From Marinobacter sp. LQ44 (GTDB lineage Bacteria > Pseudomonadota > Gammaproteobacteria > Pseudomonadales > Oleiphilaceae), in the NCBI RefSeq assembly GCF_001447155.2, contig NZ_CP014754.1:3968001-4032000 (forward strand): a stretch of DNA of 64,000 nt, in the 5' to 3' direction. The notes below the pieces were generated by a model. That model saw only the letters and a list, made by a program, of their open reading frames with translations, did no database searches and was not told the DNA's origin. The position numbers were made by a program, and so were the translations under genes. Position 1 is the first letter of the stretch. Every line of letters starts with the position of its first letter. Below, piece by piece: positions 61,572 to 64,000 of the stretch.

Positions 61572-64000
61572 AGCGCCACTGACTGTCGCCCTGGGCGGTA
61601 CTGATGGTGCCGGGGTCTATTTGGATCAGTACACCGACAGCGAGAAATGCCAGAGCGAGCTCAAACGAATTGCGCACAATTCCAGTCTTAGATCGCGAGA
61701 GTATCAGGCCGCCATAGTCGGTCACGCGAGCATTCGTGCGTCGATCATTCATATACACTGGAAAGCCATCCAGGTTGAATCTGATTGAGGAGTCCGGATG
61801 CACATCGAAACCAGCAGCCCGCATTTCGGTCATGATCTCCGCGTGTCCATTTTTTGCAACAACCTTAAATTGACTACTCGGTACTTGAAACAAATCCGTA
61901 ACGTGTTTTGCCAATGCGAAATGTGAAGCCTGGTACATGAGCAGCTGGCGATTTGGGCTCACCATGTAGCGAAGTTCATCCAGGTAATCGGCCGAGACAC
62001 CGCTCCAACCAAGGACCTTTTCTTCACTTAAAGACTCAGCGTGATGGATCAATCTACTCCAGGCTTGATCCGAAAGGGTCTCCAGCAGAGCATTAGGACA
62101 ATCCTCACCCTTCAGTTTTACGTTTTTGTCAGTGGGTGAACTAAACCTCATGCGATCATTTGCGAGGTTGATGACCGACTTCAACTGCGCCTGAACGTTA
62201 GGATGAATCTTCATGAGCTCTGCGGCCCGCTCGTAGCGTTGCCCCAACCCCACAAGCCGAAGCGTTCTCAAGAGGGCACCTAAAGTAGGGGCCGGGTAAT
62301 CCAGCGCAGTAACCATCTCCGGAGATGCTGTTGGCGGTCTCGTTGGCAGTTCGGAGATTTGAACAGCTCCGGATAGTTTGTGGGTCCGCTGGTGGACAAC
62401 CGGAGTCAACTGATCGATCCAATCCGTCACCAGGTGACAGTAATTTTTGAGCCCTGTACTCGGAAAGCGATGCCCCATCAAGCGGCCTGCTGCCATTGCA
62501 CTGCGACGTGAGACGCCAACCGCCTCACCCAGTATCAAACGTTTTAGGGCGGGATGATCGAGCGCGTCCGTCAGCTTATACGACAGAGGGCTATCGAGGC
62601 CGAACAGCGCTGGAACGATCCGGTTGTAAAAACTGTGGCGACTGTGATGAAGAACCAGTGTGGGATTGCCCGTTACACTGCGAAGAATACGAATCAACGC
62701 TTCGGATATCCGCGGCGCAAGACTGGTGAGCACCGGAACCCCTTTGTCTGAGGTTTCACAGAGAATGGGCCGGTTGGTTTCTGGCCAGGCAATCGTTTGA
62801 TAGCGGGCCAGAACACTATCAATGAGATCCTGCTCGATCTCAGACAGCGAGAAGAGCAAAGGCACAGCGCGGCGGCTTGGTTTGCTTTTCAGTTTTCGGT
62901 ATTGATTATTTTGAACCAAAACCCAGCGGAATCGGTCGTCTTCGCACCAATCTCTGCGCAATAGATTGATTGCCTCCTTGGCTCGCAAGCCAAATCGGTA
63001 GGTCAGGAGAAGAACAAATCCCAGCATCCTCTTATCATCGACCTTCAGATTACAGTCTTCCTGAATGACCTGTTGCGCAGCCTGGTACTCAGTTTCAGTG
63101 ATCAGCCCAGGGCTCACCGACCGATAATCACTGGCGATATCCAGCTCACCCCACTCAGGAGAGGCCACGCCGTACCGTGAGGCCCAATTAAAAAAATCCT
63201 TGAGTCTTTTCCCGAACGCTCCGGTGTACCGGGATGTTAGAGATTTGTACTCCAGCATTTCAGCGCACAGTTCCGTGATCTCATCGCTGTCGAGGCCCAC
63301 CAAATCAACGTCATACAGCAAGCCCCGAACGGCCGGGGACAGCAAGCTCCAATAAGTCGTCAACGTGTTCTTTGCGAAAGGATCAAATCTCTTTCGCCAT
63401 TTAGCCTTTCCACGCCGAGCATGATCGGCAATCCATAGACCACTGAGAATCATGCTCGGGCTGATCAAGCCGCGGTAGTTCTCGCAAATCGTTTGAATAC
63501 TTTTATCGCACTCAAGGGCTTTGGACTGTCTCGGCTCATAATCATTCAACGCAGCCGTAACGAGTTGAGTGAAGGTTTTGGCATTTTCCTGGAGTCGAGT
63601 CTTATCGGTTTCCTGATCTCGTAGGCGCGTTGGAAGTCTTGACGGAAGTTCGGCAGCCTGAGCCTCGTCACTTGGCAAATCAATAACGCGGTCATGAAGG
63701 ATGCGGGCGAAATCCCATAGAGAAACACTGGTGGGTGGCGCGCGGTCACTCAACGCTGCCGCAACGATGCCAGGCATATCAGCTAGGTTGGATTGATTGA
63801 TGACATTGCACAGCCAGTCAATCAGTTCCAACATTGATGGATCAGGATGACCTGAATGGTTGTCATGATAGATCGCCAACAGGCCCTTGAATTCGGTTAT
63901 CTCCTTGGGCGCCGGCAGAGTGGCTCCGTTCTTCTTACCCCGCCCGTGGGCCAGCAAGCTGGCGACCTTAAAACTGATCTCAAGCCTCTGAACCGGCGTG
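61549..64000 (-). CDS. Large tyrosine recombinase/integrase, 5' end beyond the window
   Basis: At least 815 residues; the frame is still open at base 64000. The tyrosine-recombinase core is in the middle: LLLTYRFGLRAKEAINLL (catalytic Arg), the lysine beta-hairpin near VQNNQYRKLKSKPSRRAVPL, LVLHHSRHSFYNRIVP (H-x-x-R) and MGHRFPSTGLKNYCHLV (His and nucleophile Tyr). A C-terminal extension of about 280 residues follows. The size fits integrases of multi-recombinase modules (Tn554-like or the gamma-mobile-trio type) that insert genomic islands. I name these as possibilities only. Confidence 0.8.
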   Translation of the reverse strand, partial: TPVQRLEISFKVASLLAHGRGKKNGATLPAPKEITEFKGLLAIYHDNHSGHPDPSMLELIDWLCNVINQSNLADMPGIVAAALSDRAPPTSVSLWDFARILHDRVIDLPSDEAQAAELPSRLPTRLRDQETDKTRLQENAKTFTQLVTAALNDYEPRQSKALECDKSIQTICENYRGLISPSMILSGLWIADHARRGKAKWRKRFDPFAKNTLTTYWSLLSPAVRGLLYDVDLVGLDSDEITELCAEMLEYKSLTSRYTGAFGKRLKDFFNWASRYGVASPEWGELDIASDYRSVSPGLITETEYQAAQQVIQEDCNLKVDDKRMLGFVLLLTYRFGLRAKEAINLLRRDWCEDDRFRWVLVQNNQYRKLKSKPSRRAVPLLFSLSEIEQDLIDSVLARYQTIAWPETNRPILCETSDKGVPVLTSLAPRISEALIRILRSVTGNPTLVLHHSRHSFYNRIVPALFGLDSPLSYKLTDALDHPALKRLILGEAVGVSRRSAMAAGRLMGHRFPSTGLKNYCHLVTDWIDQLTPVVHQRTHKLSGAVQISELPTRPPTASPEMVTALDYPAPTLGALLRTLRLVGLGQRYERAAELMKIHPNVQAQLKSVINLANDRMRFSSPTDKNVKLKGEDCPNALLETLSDQAWSRLIHHAESLSEEKVLGWSGVSADYLDELRYMVSPNRQLLMYQASHFALAKHVTDLFQVPSSQFKVVAKNGHAEIMTEMRAAGFDVHPDSSIRFNLDGFPVYMNDRRTNARVTDYGGLILSRSKTGIVRNSFELALAFLAVGVLIQIDPGTISTAQGDSQWRSTAPTDC

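Overview
The window looks like a metal-resistance and accessory island from the chromosome or a large plasmid of a marine-type gammaproteobacterium. A Marinobacter-like host is my guess, based on protein style and IS content rather than any search. There are no rRNA, tRNA or housekeeping genes except an lspA copy that sits inside a metal operon.

Layout. (1) 1-1910: the end of an MDR oxidoreductase with its ArsR regulator, three iterated GGTCA-N6-ATGCAA repeats, and the remnant of a recombinase module (a small HTH/coiled-coil protein plus an integrase tail). The remnant is fused into a broken CtaG gene. (2) 1911-6742: a minus-strand operon (CDF transporter, lspA, second CDF, Acr3-like permease, DsbA-like protein, broken ctaG) behind a textbook MerR-family (PbrR/CadR-type) promoter whose regulator gene is not in the window. 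(3) 6863-11895: degraded genes and a first IS3-family copy. (4) 12055-46765: the core island. It holds a czcCBA-type efflux system, a copper operon (cupredoxin, multicopper oxidase, CopB), a Cu+ P-type ATPase cluster, an ATP-grasp/beta-propeller/cytochrome cluster, cusCBA, three PhoQ-like sensor kinases and two OmpR-type response regulators. (5) 46850-51850: three same-strand genes, each followed by an attC-like site (an integron cassette array without an integrase, CALIN-like). They encode a membrane coiled-coil protein, a PIN-like nuclease and a RloC-like ATPase. (6) 51942-54560: an IS256-family element and a second IS3-family copy. (7) 54561-64000: a UDG-like fragment, HipS/HipT, an antitoxin-like protein overlapping a metallophosphatase, an exonuclease, a second metallophosphoesterase, a MNT-type nucleotidyltransferase, unknown genes, and a large tyrosine recombinase running off the right edge.

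The main new observation is a shared operator: direct repeats TTCAG-N6-TTCAG (variant TTCAA), 11 bp start to start. It lies upstream of czcC, both response-regulator genes, the cupredoxin operon, the P-type ATPase cluster, the YncE-like gene, cusC and three small secreted proteins. This predicts that one or both OmpR-type regulators control the whole island as a single regulon. Two of the three sensor kinases carry a single in-frame stop codon. Two small secreted proteins of the regulon share the motif ADR(F/Y)NEARSYP and may define an undescribed periplasmic family.

Many genes are broken (porins, kinases, an oxidoreductase, an IS1380 transposase), so the island is partly decaying or under selection for altered regulation. 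All functional names come from reading motifs; no database search was run.
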